Shown: in pieces, positions 18,415 to 28,798 of the stretch
Position numbering within the stretch: position 1 is the first letter of the stretch
Layout of the letters: each line of letters begins with the position of its first letter
Origin: Kalaharituber pfeilii
Lineage: Eukaryota; Ascomycota; Pezizomycetes; Pezizales; Pezizaceae
Direction of reading: 5' to 3'
Assembly: GCA_015179045.1 (NCBI GenBank)
Contig: WHUZ01000198.1
Location: 1 to 34,317, forward strand
DNA length: 34,317 bases
Position numbers and translations under genes: made by a program
The notes under the pieces: generated by a model
Database searches by the model: none
What the model saw: the letters and a program-made list of their open reading frames with translations, nothing else
Told to the model about the DNA's origin: nothing

Positions 18415-18545
18415 ATTGTATGTGCTGCGGTACAGAAAGTCTATATGTATGATAGCCGTGAATACCTCACGTGCTGCCCTTATTTCCACGTGCTATCCAT
18501 GCCAAGCTTGCCTGTACCATTCCGTCGGCGTCACCACACCAGATC
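18415..18545 (-). repeat. Inverted partial copy of LTR-like repeat
   Basis: Matches the reverse complement of 14561-14700, including CTCACGTGCTGCCCTTAT and GCCAAGCTTGCC. Divergence is roughly 10-15 percent by eye. Confidence 0.55.
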
Positions 18546-18890
18546 AACTTCTCCCTGAGCTTGGGAAGGCATGGATTATTGGATCGTTTCATTATTGGAT
18601 GAATAACATTTTGACGGTTTGGTTCACAAATAATCGGACCTGTCAAATGGGATAGTGTGAATACTACCAAAGACTACGAACTTCAGTGAAGTGTTAGCTA
18701 CAGACTACTCCTACGACTGATCTATGAAAAAGGTCAATTGTAGTTGCATACTTACAGTTAAGTCAAATAAGAACTCTTTATGTACTTTTTATCAATGCAG
18801 CACTTGATAATACTGGCGTTATTGTGAAGAGATAAGGCTATAAAGATCGTATTGGCCCAAATGCTGCTAATATTCCATGAATTTAGGTTA
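18546..18890. other. AT-rich spacer, no gene seen
   Basis: Contains two ATTATTGGAT motifs near 18570-18600 that resemble fragments of the 8128/15157 repeats. No gene is recognised. Confidence 0.3.
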
Positions 18891-18895
18891 TTCAA

Positions 18896-19180
18896 TTTTT
18901 ATTTTATTTTTTTTTCCCTTAATATCTTTAATCGCATGCCGCCCTGAGGACTATGGCGATGTGGAGTGCATAGGAAATAACTAACTAAACGGTAAAATGA
19001 AGATAACTAAACATTAAGTATAACCCTTCCTGCCCACGCTAACACGGCCACCAACGGGAGATTATTTAATTGATAACCATGTTGTATCGTCTGCAGCACA
19101 ACTCCCAACTTGATCAGGACCAAAGAGGAAGACTCTGACTGGCCGCCCGCTTGAGTTCATACAGGCAAGCAATACCTTCT
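18896..19180 (-). mobile_element. LINE 3' end (C-type, minus), degraded
   Basis: An interrupted T run, then the antisense tail (TCTTTAATCGCATGCCGCCCTGAGGACTATGGCGATG), then sequence related to 17800-17990. Interruptions in the T run suggest an older insertion. Ends not resolved. Confidence 0.55.
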
Positions 19181-19919
19181 CAACTATCAAGAGCCTTGAT
19201 CAACAGATTCCAGTGCACAGGAACTATAGAATAGGAGCATGAACAAACAGCACCTGCAAGGTCGATGAAAGTGGCAATGCGATTACTGATATAAGAAAAA
19301 GAAAAGATGAAAGTGGCAAGCTACAAAAGAAAGAAAGAAGATGGAGAATAAGGCATGGAAATTCCGTTATGTGTGCAAGTAGTGGGCGGCAGGAGTCATC
19401 GTTCGGCAGCTGAAGACTGCCAACGATTGGTAAGGATAGTTACGAAAAGGCGGAACTAAGCAGGATGAGAGCAGAAATAATAGGAAGTAAATCAGATGCG
19501 AAGCTACTCGTGCAGGAGGTATGCAAGCTTGGAAGGGATGCATCCCGTAAGCAATTTCATATCGATCATTGCCAAAATGCCTGTGACAAATTGCAGTGCT
19601 ATCCCATGCCGTGCCAACAGGAGATCGACTAGTACACATGCGGTAGCATCATATCTGGCCAAACAGATCAAATAATGGAGATTCTGAACATCTTGAAATA
19701 AGAACATTTGGTCTCTGTCTCCACCATCACATATTTCCGGCTCCTGAATGCGAAACGAAATCAGAGATGCACCCGCAATACCCCTTGCCTAACGTAGCAT
19801 CAAGTCATTGGCTAAGAAACATATAAAAATTAGGAAACCAACAATCTTATTTACTTCTCCACTAATTAAAGCAACATAGTAGTAATCCTAAAACCATGCA
19901 AAAATGAACGTAAAATTGA
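19181..19919. other. 3' flank of NLR gene, no gene seen
   Basis: Minus-strand frames at 19367-19639 and 19504-19707 lack recognisable domains. The part next to 19920 probably holds the NLR 3' untranslated region. Confidence 0.3.
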
Positions 19920-22900
19920 CTAGAAACTACCGCCACGCTCCTTTAATAGCTGAATAACGCTCTCCTTCCCACTCCCAGGAAGATCCCCGAAGAGCTTCGA
20001 CAGGAGACCGCCACCGTCCGATGCCAACGACAATGGCGTGCAACCTTGATTGTCCTTCGAATTGATATCAACATCATTGCGATCAACGAGCAGGCGCACA
20101 GTGGCCTCATGCCCTTGTTCAGCTGCCCACGATAATGGTGTCCGGCCATTGTTGTCCTTCGAGTCAGCATTCACATCGTCACGGTTAACAAGCAACTGCA
20201 CAATGGCCTCCCACCCATATTCTGCTGCCAGTGACAATGGTGTCCGGCCGTTGTTATCCTTCGAGTCAGCATTGACATCGTCATGGTTAACAAGCAACTG
20301 CACAATGGCCTCCCGCCCATATTGAGCTGCCCACGACAATGGTGTCCAGTCACAGTTATCCTTCGAGTTAGCGTTTACATCGTCACGGTCAACAAGCAGC
20401 TGCACAATGGCCTCCTGCCCATATTCAGCTGCCAACGACAATGGTGTTCGGCCATAGATATCCCTCGAATCAGCATCTACATCGTTACGGTTAACAAGCA
20501 ACTGCACAATAGCCTCCCCCCCAAATGCGGCTGCCCACGACAATGGTGTCTGGCCACTGTTATCCTTCGAGTTAGCATTCACATCGTCACGGTTAACAAG
20601 CAACTGCACAATGGCCTCCCGCCCATATTGAGCTGCCCACGACAATGGTGTCTGGCCATTCTTATCTTCGGAGTCACCATCCACACCCTTACGGTCAACC
20701 AGCAAGCGTACAGTTGCCTCACGCCCTGCCTGAGCTGCCCACGACAATGGTGTCTGGCCATTGTCATCCTTCGAATCAGCATTCACATTGTCACGGTCAA
20801 CAAGCAACTGCACAATGGCCTCCCGCCCATATTCAGCTGCCCACGACAATGGTGTCCGGCCATTCTTATCTTCGGAGTCACCATCCACATCCTCACAGTC
20901 AACCAGCAAGCGTACAATTGCCTCACACCCTGTCTGAGCTGCCCACGACAATGGTGTCCGGCCATTGTTATCCTTTGAGTCAACATTCACATCATCACAG
21001 TTAACAAGCAACTGCACAACGGCCTCCCGCCCATATTGAGCTGCCCATGACAATGCTGTCCGGCCCTTATTATCCTTCGAGTCAGCCCTCACATCTCCTC
21101 GCTCAACTAGCAGCCGCACAATAACCTCGTGCCCACTTGTGGCTGCCCATGACAACGGTGTCCGGCTATCATCATCCTTCGAATCAACGTCCACATTCTC
21201 TCGGTCAACCAGCAGCCGCACCAAGGCCACATGTCCTCCCATAGCCGCATATGACAGTGGTGTTCGACCGTGCCCGTCCTTTGAATCCCACCCCGCATAC
21301 TCATTTCCCAATGTAGCCATGTCTGTTTCCAGTCCGAAATAAGCGGCCGCATGTATTCCCATAAATGTTTCTAGTGAAGGTTCACACTCCGCCGTATCTG
21401 GGTAAGGCAATGACATATACAAGGCTCCCAAAGCACTATGAGGCTGCCTGTTATTCGGTCGTAGTAATTTCCCGGCAAGCTCAGCCGCAGCGTCATTGGA
21501 CTGCTGTCGTATATGGTGGCCCCAATGGCAGGCTGCGTAGTCTAAGAAGGCAAAGTCTGACTTCTTTTGCTCAAGTTCAGGGACTGTGGGGCAAGGGGAA
21601 GCTAATTCCATAAAGTTAAGGTACGTCAAAGAAGTCTCCGCCGCAGTGCTGTGACCATTAGGGAAATAAACCTTGCTATGTTGCTTGAGATATTCATCCA
21701 ATAAATGATGCACGAACCGAACGGTCGATTTCTCGTCGATGACGACGAGGCTAAGGCAGCACTCCGTCAAAGTTTCCGCTGAGGGAATATTATCCTTATC
21801 TAGATCGAGATCGCCTTGCTGAACCGCAAGAGCATGCCGGACTTCATCCAACTTCAATGACCGATAGGCAAGATGTAGCCACATTAGCAACTGCATGCCC
21901 AGCTCAGAACTGCACGACTGCGAGTTCGTAACTCTATCAATCATACATGCTATAACGTTGTTCTGACTCAGGGACAATTTCTTCAGCGCCTTCCGCCTCT
22001 TTGCTATTGTGCGCTGCTGAAGTAACATACGGATATGCAAAGCTGGAAATAGGAACCTGAAATCAATTGATTAATGTATCTCTTTAAAGAGGAAAGGAAT
22101 TTACCACTTACGTTCCTTGAGATTGCTCAAGAATGGTGCTCAAAATCTCGTTTTCCAGCTCCTCATTCATGGCATCAGGATGTGTATCCAATGCAAGGTG
22201 ATGAAGAAGACATTTTTTGATATCACCCTGGTCAGCCATGATTTCGATGTCATTCCGGCGTTCCATTTCAAGGCATTTATCGATTTCTGATCGTACGTGC
22301 GGTCTTCCAGTGAGAAATATCCGTGCAGTGCTAAATTCGCTTCGAATCACTTTGAGGAGACTGTTCCGTGTCAGAGGCTCTAACTCATCTACAGCATCTA
22401 TGCAGACAAATATGCTGTCGAACAGGGGTAATGTGAGCCTGAGTAATTGTAGAACATTAGAATTGTCCGCCCTCTTTTCTTGCTTTTGGACGGATTCGAG
22501 GATGCTCGTTATTGTATCTGGGACGTGTGATGCAGCGGTTAAAAGTTGCTTGAGAAAGCTACCAAGAATGTTATTTAATGTTTGGCTCCCTTGATCTCGG
22601 TAGTCCCCATAGAGACATGCGATCCCTACTTTATCTCGCTCTGGGAATTCATGAAGGAGATGTTCGATCACAATAGAGCTATATATAATGGGATATTAGC
22701 AATGCCATCAAAGCCTCTCCGGGTGTATTAGAAGGTACCTTAACACTGTTTTACCAGTACCTACGCCCCCAAAACAGCACAGGATACGGTCGCCTGGACT
22801 ATTGGTGGGATCGCACCAGAGGCGGAAATGTTCATGCTCTAGTAACCAAGTCCCTGTTCCATCGACTCGACTTGGCAACACGTCCTGATGCCGTTTCCAC

Positions 22901-24164
22901 GAAAGCCCTCAAGCGTGAAGTAGTATGCACACTTGTATAGCACACAGCTATGCAAGCAATAAAAAAAAAAATAATTGTGAGCCGAACCTTTTGCTTTCAA
23001 ATCCTTTCCTTCACCGATTTCAAATTCTCCGCCTGGTACTCATAATCTCTATATGTTCAATTAGCTACTCTTATGTTCTCACGGAGTTGAAATGCACTTA
23101 GCTTGCCTAATGAAGCATTTTTGATTCAATGTTGTTGAGAAGATCTGTACCTCTGCATGCAGTCCCTCTATAGACCACATTTAGATTGCTTCATCTCAAT
23201 ATGAGCGGGGGAACAGACTCATGCTTATTTCCATTTTGGCCATGTCTGCATACTCCCGAACGCGCCGTTCCTTCTCAAAGATCTCATCGATAAACGGCTG
23301 GAACTCAACAGCAGAGGTCCTCCATATACTCCCCGATTTTCTGATCCCTAAATACGAAGTCAGAATGAGGTATATTCCAAAAAGTATATCTGTAGTGTCT
23401 TACTAGTGAAGGAGGGATTAAAATATTGGCGTGCTTTCACCGAGAAAATAAGGATGGCAGCGTATAGCTCCGGCAAAGAGGATGCCAGAATTTGTTGGGG
23501 GTGTGCATTGTTGCAGCAGAAGACGGCGTAACTAAAGATAGCATATCTTAATGCCAATATGTCTCTATATATATTGTCGTAGAACTGATATAGTGCTATT
23601 TTATCAAGAATAGTCGCGATAGTTGTCTCCAGCTTTTTCGCCACTTCAAAATGATTGAGAGCAACCTGCCGGAGGTCAGCATACCCTTTTTTTAAAGTAC
23701 CGAATGGACTATATAAAATACTCCAACATGCCTGCAATATACCTCTGACTGGCCACCCAAGCCAGAGCGATCACCCCCGGATCACATTCTATCGCCGGTT
23801 CCTCCAAAAAAATCAAATATAGCAGTAAAAGAGGTACTGCAGCATCCACGAAGGTTATATACTTTTCGAACACGAGCAAAATTTCTTGCAACCACCTCAC
23901 AGCGACAGCGTCGTTATGCTGAATAGTATGGATGATGGTTTGTAAATCCCTTATGGTCAATTGAATAATCTCACTAGCCGATTGAGTTGGAATGTCGTGG
24001 ATCTCGAGAGGGGGTAGACGTTTCTCGGACAGTTTTCTCTGAGCTATCTGAAGTGATCTTTGCCACAGCGATATCGATGAGGTCTCAATTGAATTCACCT
24101 CCGCCGAATCCAACTGCGGTGATCCAAGCGGATTAAGCATCTTGCGCTGTTTTTGTTTATCCAT
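19920..24164 (-). CDS. NLR-type STAND protein: N-terminal alpha-helical domain, NACHT, ankyrin repeats
   Basis: Reading leftward: exon 1 24164-23743 and exon 2 to 23404 encode a helical N-terminal domain (VIALAWVASQR, ALNHFEVAKKLETTI, ELYAAIL) like fungal STAND N-terminal (Goodbye-type) domains. A 56-base intron is 23403-23348. Exon 3 starts at 23347 and its end is unresolved. Another exon, about 22907-22739, carries GTGTWLLEHEHFRLW and the P-loop GGVGTGKT. A 60-base intron is 22738-22679. Exon 22678-22112 has Walker B IFVCIDAVDEL and TGRPHVRSEI. A 55-base intron is 22111-22057. The last exon, 22056-19920, has a helical linker and 12 near-identical ankyrin repeats plus a degenerate one. Such proteins act in fungal non-self recognition and heterokaryon incompatibility, with the repeats as the sensing surface and NACHT as the NTP-driven switch. 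Uncertain points: 23709-23742 as an intron is only 34 bases, and 23220-22908 is unresolved, so a damaged gene is possible. Confidence 0.75.
20060..21290 (-). repeat. 102-bp coding repeat array (ankyrin repeats)
   Basis: Twelve consecutive 34-residue units of the form DSKDNNGRTPLSWAAxxG, then xEAIVQLLVxRDDVNA, all in phase. Adjacent units are very similar at DNA level too (for example caatggcctcccgcccatat recurs). Variable positions cluster at the tip after WAA and in the DxxDVxx turn, as in sensor repeats with high internal conservation. Confidence 0.85.
22057..22111 (-). other. Intron of NLR gene (55 bases)
   Basis: Donor GTAAGT, acceptor TTTCAG. Joining gives SQGTFLFPALHIRMLL, the junction expected between NACHT and the following helical region. 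Confidence 0.75.
22679..22738 (-). other. Intron of NLR gene (60 bases)
   Basis: Donor GTACCT, branch-like GCTAAT, acceptor TATATAG. Splicing fuses GTGKTVL to SSIVIEHLL, the standard sequence after the P-loop. Confidence 0.75.
23348..23403 (-). other. Intron of NLR gene (56 bases)
   Basis: Donor GTAAGA, branch TCTGAC, acceptor ATTTAG. Splicing keeps an open frame through EFQPFIDEIFEKERRVREYADMAKME. Confidence 0.65.
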
Positions 24165-24453
24165 GTCGAAGCTTTCTGCGAATGTAGGTTCTGCTGGCGG
24201 AGGAACAGGTTAATGAACCCTCGTACAGGTTGCGGAGTAGGAAAGCCTCTGATCATGGAAAACCTGCATGGTAATGCTTGGCATTAGGCCCGACGTTTGT
24301 GCACAAGGAGCTCGTCTTCAATTACTACCCAGAAAGTACATGATAATTTATTTGTACTACAGATTTCATTTTATGGCTTTTACCCAATTATAGCTCAACC
24401 TTCGCGCCGAGTTGGGTAGGGTTTCGTTGCAGAAATCGCGTATTCTCTTCTAG
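24165..24453. other. Upstream region of NLR gene
   Basis: Probable promoter region of the minus-strand NLR gene. No clear TATA box or repeat was recognised. Confidence 0.3.
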
Positions 24454-24562
24454 TTTTTTTTTTTTCTCGATTGTGTTGTCTTTTGCACTGCTCGGCTCCA
24501 TGCCGGGGACTCCAGTCTCGAACCAGACTACTGCTTAGTGGCTGACTAAGCTACTCCACACT
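24454..24562 (-). mobile_element. Possible tRNA-derived SINE
   Basis: On the minus strand an A-box-like TAGCTTAGTCAGC (24553-24541) is followed 29 bases later by a B-box-like GGTTCGAGACT (24524-24514) and the sequence ends in a run of about 12 A (24465-24454). These are pol III promoter elements as in tRNA-derived SINEs. The A-to-B distance is shorter than in a tRNA, no clover-leaf can be drawn with confidence, and no target duplication was found. A tRNA pseudogene is the alternative. Confidence 0.4.
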
Positions 24563-24565
24563 ACG

Positions 24566-24895
24566 CGGTTGCTTCGTGGGAGAACGTCTGGAATAAAATG
24601 TGCGCGACTTTACTAGTAATTTTTTGCCCATACAAAATTTGGCGTCGCGAGGCACTGCGACATGAAATTGTCGGCGACTTTCACGCCAAGATTTTGATGC
24701 ATCGATGAACGTATGCATGGCTGCATACTGGAATAGGAGCAATAATGATGAGAGGAGCGATGATAATGAGGGCAGTAGTAAGGAGGGTAGGATGGAAAGA
24801 TACTTAGTCTTAACGACTTTCATTAGGATACTAATTACTATAAGATTGGAAGTCAAATAAGTACAAAAGATTGGAGCGAAAGGAGGATAACTAAT
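24566..24895. other. No identifiable gene
   Basis: A minus-strand frame (24551-24904) is leucine/serine rich because of pyrimidine runs and has no domain. The satellite begins at its upstream edge. Confidence 0.3.
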
Positions 24896-24899
24896 AGGC

Positions 24900-26510
24900 G
24901 ACAAGTTACAGTGATAGTAGTAGGACTACAGCGGCAGAGGACTACAGCAACAGTGACTACAGTAACGTTGGGAGTGCTATAGCGACAGCAGCGGGGCTAT
25001 AGTAACAGCAGAAGAGCTACAGCGACCACAGGAGGGCTATAGCCGCGACAGCAGAAGTGCTATAGCGACAGGACTATAGTGACAGCAAGAGGACTATAGT
25101 GACAGCAACAGGACTATAGCGACAGCTACAAGACTATAGCGACAGCGAGAGAGCTATAGGGATAGCAGGAGAGCTACAGCGACAGTGACAGCGACAGCAG
25201 GAGAGCTACAGCGACAGGACTATAGCGACAGCGGGAGAGCTATAGCGACAGCAACATGACTATAGCGACAGCAGGAGAGCTACAGCGACAGTGACAGCGA
25301 CAGCAGGAGAGCTACAGCGACAGTGACAGCGACAGCAGGAGAGCTACAGCGACAGGACTACAGCGACAGCCACAGGACTATAGCGACAGCGAGAGAGCTA
25401 CAGCACGGCGGGAGAGCTATAGCAACAGCGACAGAGCTATAGCGACGGTGGGAGAGCTACAGGGACAGTGACAGCGACAGTAGGAGAGCTACAGCAACAG
25501 GACTACAGCGACCACAGGAGGGCTATAGCCGCGACAGCAGAAGTGCTATAGCGACAGGACTATAGTGACAGCAACAGGACTATAGCGACAGCCACAGGAC
25601 TATGGCGAGAGCGAGAGAGCTATAGGGATAGCAGGAGAGCTACAGCGACGGCGGGAGGGCTATAGCAACAGCGACAGGGCTATAGCGACGGTGGAAGAGC
25701 TATAGCGGCAGCAGGAGAGCGACAGTGACAGGACTACAGCAACAACGACAGAGTATAGCGCCAGCGACAGGGCTATAGCGACGGTGGGAGAGCTATAGCG
25801 ACGGCGGGAGAGGTATATAGCGACAGCAGGAGAGCTACAGCGACAGGATTATAGCGACCGCAACAGGACTATAGTGACAGCAACAGGACTATAGCAACAG
25901 CGAGAGAGCTATAGCGACAGCAGGAGAGCTATAGGGATAGCAGGAGAGCTACAGCGACGGCGGGAGAGTTATAGCAACAGCGACAGGACTACAGCGAAGC
26001 GGGAGAGCTATAGCGACAGCAGGAGAGCTACAGCGACAGCGGAAGAGCTACAGCGACAGCGACAGACTCAGCGACAGCAGGAGAGCTACAGCGACAGGAC
26101 TATAGCGACAGTGACAGGACTAGAGCGACAGCGGGAGAGCTGTAGCGACAGCAGGAGAGCTACAGCAACAGCGGAAGAGCTACAGCGACAGCGACAGGAC
26201 TACAGCGGCAGCAGGAGAGCTACAGCGACAGTGACAGCGACAGCAGGAGAGCTACAGCGAAAGTGACAGCGACAGCAGGAGAGCTACAGCGACAGTGATA
26301 GCGACAGCAGGAGAGCTACAGCGACAGACTATAGCGACAGTGACAGGACAGCGGGAGAGCTGTAGCGACAGCGGAAGAGCTACAGCGACAGCGGAAGAGC
26401 TACAGCGACAGCGGAAGAGCTACAGCGACAGCGGAAGAGCTACAGCGACAGCGACAGGACTATAGCGACAGGGCTACAGTGATGGCAACGGCAGCAGGAC
26501 TACTAGTATA
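24900..26510 (+). repeat. Satellite array with GCGACAG core (~21-bp degenerate unit)
   Basis: About 1.6 kb of degenerate tandem repeats built from CTATAGCGACAG and CAGGAGAGCTACAGCGACAG, with unit length varying around 15-21 bases and local higher-order repeats (for example the GGAAGAGCTACAGCGACAGC units at 26360-26450). No open frame of interest. The same array recurs in inverse orientation at 27340-27815 and 29690-29880. Confidence 0.85.
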
Positions 26511-26689
26511 TAAACAACAAGATAATAAGAAGATATTACTAGGACAAGATAGAGCGGTCTATTGATATTGAGGAACTCGGTGCTGATATTATTAAATTTC
26601 CGATATCACCGCCATCTGTAGCTCCATCTCTATCACTGTAGTCTTGCTACTGGATATTTCTGGTAAGGCTCTGAAGCTAACAAGGATGA

Positions 26690-26960
26690 TGATGATGATG
26701 ATGGAGATGCATTAGAAGAGGACATGGAGGCGCAATGTAATTCTGCACTCATGAATGGGATATAAGATATGAAGTCATACTTTATGTCTAGTGTGGATGA
26801 GCATCCTGAAGCTATGACGCAAAATGATGAGTGGGATTCAGAGTTACATAGCTTTTACGTCAAAATGGAAGGATTGGATTTGTAGTTAGAATGGGTCTTG
26901 CAAATATAAAAATGGATGGATACTGTATTCTGTGGGAAATAGTCAGAGCTACTAGGATTT
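26690..26960 (+). repeat. Conserved module of the composite satellite, copy 1
   Basis: This non-repetitive block matches the reverse complement of 29290-29580 (for example GAAGAGGACATGGAGGC, GATTTGTAGTTAGAATGGGT). One frame encodes DDDDDDGDALEEDMEAQCNS, stops, resumes with SYFMSSVDEHPEAMTQNDEW, and stops again, so it may be a decayed acidic coding segment. A second short frame begins MGLANIKMDGYCI at 26891 in both copies and runs into the arrays. No known domain recognised. Confidence 0.7.
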
Positions 26961-27090
26961 TACAGTCGCGACAGCGGCGCGCGACTGAGCAAGATCTAAG
27001 CGACATTCTAGCAGTTATCGCCCAAGTACGTGAACGGGAGTGTGCGACGCGGTCCCAGTGGAGCGACATTCCAAAGCAGTTGTCGCCCCA

Positions 27091-27334
27091 GAGCGACGGG
27101 GTCGCGCGACAGCCTAAGGGTGGAGCGACGGGGTCGCGCGACAGCCCAAGGGTGGAGCGACGGGGTCGCGTGACAGCCTAAGGATAGAGCGACGGGGTCG
27201 CGCGACAGCCCAAGGGTAGAGCGACGGGGTCGCGCGACAGCCCAAGGGTAGAGCGAAGAGGTCGCGCGACAGCCCAAGGGTGGAGCGACGGGGTCGCGCG
27301 ACAGCCTAAGGGTAGAGCGACGGGGTCGCGCGAC
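27091..27334 (+). repeat. 32-bp tandem repeat, about 7.6 copies
   Basis: The unit starts gagcgacggggtcgcgcgac and ends agcccaagggtg; copies start at 27091, 27123, 27155, 27187, 27219, 27251, 27283 and 27315. The GTCGCGCGAC core is palindromic. The unit shares its first half and GGGTGGAGCGAC junction with the 53-bp unit at 28787. Confidence 0.9.
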
Positions 27335-27339
27335 ATGTC

Positions 27340-27815
27340 ACTATAGTCACTGTCGCTGTAGCTCTCCTGCTGTCGCTGTAGTCCTGTCGCTGTCGCTGTA
27401 GCTCTTCCGCTGTTGCTGTAGCTCTTCCGCTGTCGCTACAGCTCTCCCGCTGTCGCTCTAGTCCTGTCACTGTCGCTATAGTCCTGTCGCTGTAGCTCTC
27501 CTGCTGTCGCTATCACTGTCGCTGTAGCTCTCCTGCTGTCGCTGAGTCCTGTCGCTGTCGCTGTAGCTCTTCCGCTGTCGCTGTAGCTCTCCTGCTGTCG
27601 CTATAGCTCTCCCGCTTCGCTGTAGTCCTGTCGCTGTTGCTATAACTCTCCCGCCGTCGCTGTAGCTCTCCTGCTATCCCTATAGCTCTCCTGCTGTCGC
27701 TATAGCTCTCTCGCTGTTGCTATAGTCCTGTTGCTGTCACTATAGTCCTGTTGCTGTCGCTGTAGCTCTCCTGCTATCCCTATAGCTCTCTCACTGTCGC
27801 TATAGTCCTGTTGCT
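27340..27815 (-). repeat. Inverted GCGACAG satellite array
   Basis: CTGTCGCTATAGTCC / CTGTCGCTGTAGCTCTCC repeats, the reverse complement of the 24900-26510 array. Directly abuts the end of the 32-bp array. Confidence 0.85.
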
Positions 27816-27903
27816 TTGTGCAACAACTGTCGCTCCACCCTCAAGCTGTCGCGCGACCCATTTTGCAGTCGGGCGACAACCGTCGCTCCACCCTGAACCT
27901 GTC

Positions 27904-28061
27904 GCGCGACCCGTTACTCCCACCCCAGCGCCCACGCCTGACAAAACCCCCCCACACCCCCAAATCCCCACCTCCAACCGCTCCCGATGCCAACACCTCA
28001 AAGACCGGCATCGTAGTCCATGGGATAGCCCTGAGGAAAGACCTCGTGAAGGTCCGACGAT

Positions 28062-28099
<38 letters not shown>

Positions 28100-28753
28100 T
28101 CACATAACCCCGCTTACAGCGCCAAGCCATGGCAGGGTCCCTGGGCAAGCCCTCGAAGCCCGGAGACAGGCTTAACAAACAAAGAACTTTCTATCTACTT
28201 CTACCACCTGATTCCAGAAACCTCCGGACGGACCTTCCGGTTTCTGCCTCAAGGAGGCCCCACTATATATCCCCCCCTCTCCCCCCTCCCCTCTTCCCCA
28301 CACTTTCGCAAACTTCCCCGACGGCAAATTTCGCAGTTTCCTCCACACCTTCGCAACCTGCGAATTTTTCCCGACCCGGGTCGGTAAACCGCGCGGCGCA
28401 CGTCCGACGATGGATGGAGGCAGCTAACTAGGATCTAGGAAAGATCACGGGGATTCGATGGCTGAGGAAGAAGATAACTTTGATTGAGGAGGGAAAAAAG
28501 ACAAGCTCGGTGGTGGTGTACTTGGAGGAGGCATCGAATGTAGACAGGGTAAGACTGGGAGGAAGATGGCTTCGAGCAGGACAATACGAATGGGACAGAG
28601 GACGGAAGTGAAAGACACCCCATCCGTATTGACATTTCACCCGCATCATGTACGAGCACCGCAGGCACTACATGTACTTATCGGCTGTTTTTATTTTCTC
28701 TTTCTTTTTAATAAACTCTTGCCATAGCCCATAGGGTGGCATGCGAGTATTGA

Positions 28754-28787
<34 letters not shown>

Positions 28788-28798
28788 CGCGACCCGTT
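27904..28798 (+). mobile_element. Gag-only LINE family B (copy B3) with 12-bp TSD, carrying an A-tailed insert
   Basis: The duplication gcgcgacccgtt lies at 27904-27915 and 28787-28798, inside the 53-bp satellite. The body (27916-28786) starts in the proline-rich part of ORF1, passes GIVVHGIALRKDLVKVRRWM, is cut by the insert at 28066-28401, and resumes with EAANXDLGKITGIRWLRKK, TSSVVVYLEEASNVDRVRLGG and WDRGRK (stop near 28610). The B 3' region and a long poly(A) follow. No ORF2 lies between gag end and tail. Confidence 0.9.
28052..28415 (-). mobile_element. A-tailed non-coding element (copy A3, SINE-like) with 14-bp TSD
   Basis: The duplication gtccgacgatggat lies at 28052-28065 and 28402-28415. 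On the minus strand the last ~85 bases before poly(A) are the A tail (CCTGTCTCCGGGCTTCGAGGG, CCCTGCCATGGC, GGGGTTATGTGATT), but the preceding ~220 bases do not match the ORF2 end of A1/A2. Instead there is GC-rich sequence with two GCGAAGGTGTGG-like motifs and a GATATATAG box. It may be an internally deleted LINE (5' end joined to 3' end) or a SINE using the A tail. Confidence 0.8.

Noticed and set aside
20283..20978. Long plus-strand frames (also 20645-21004) opposite the ankyrin exon
   Set aside because: They are antisense shadows of the 102-bp repeat; their own periodicity follows the ankyrin units.
24480..24562. A functional tRNA gene
   Set aside because: A-box and B-box spacing is too short and no acceptor/anticodon stems could be drawn; SINE or pseudogene is more likely.
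24551..24904. 117-residue minus frame with hydrophobic stretch
   Set aside because: Low-complexity Leu/Ser run from pyrimidine-rich sequence; no homology cue, no start context of note.
24900..26510. Regular repeats suggesting a CRISPR array
   Set aside because: There are no unique spacers of constant length, units are degenerate, and the window is eukaryotic.
27811..28387. Plus-strand frames of 94 and 189 residues with a phenylalanine run
   Set aside because: The frames cross satellite, LINE ORF1 and the T run of an inserted element; they are composites of unrelated DNA.
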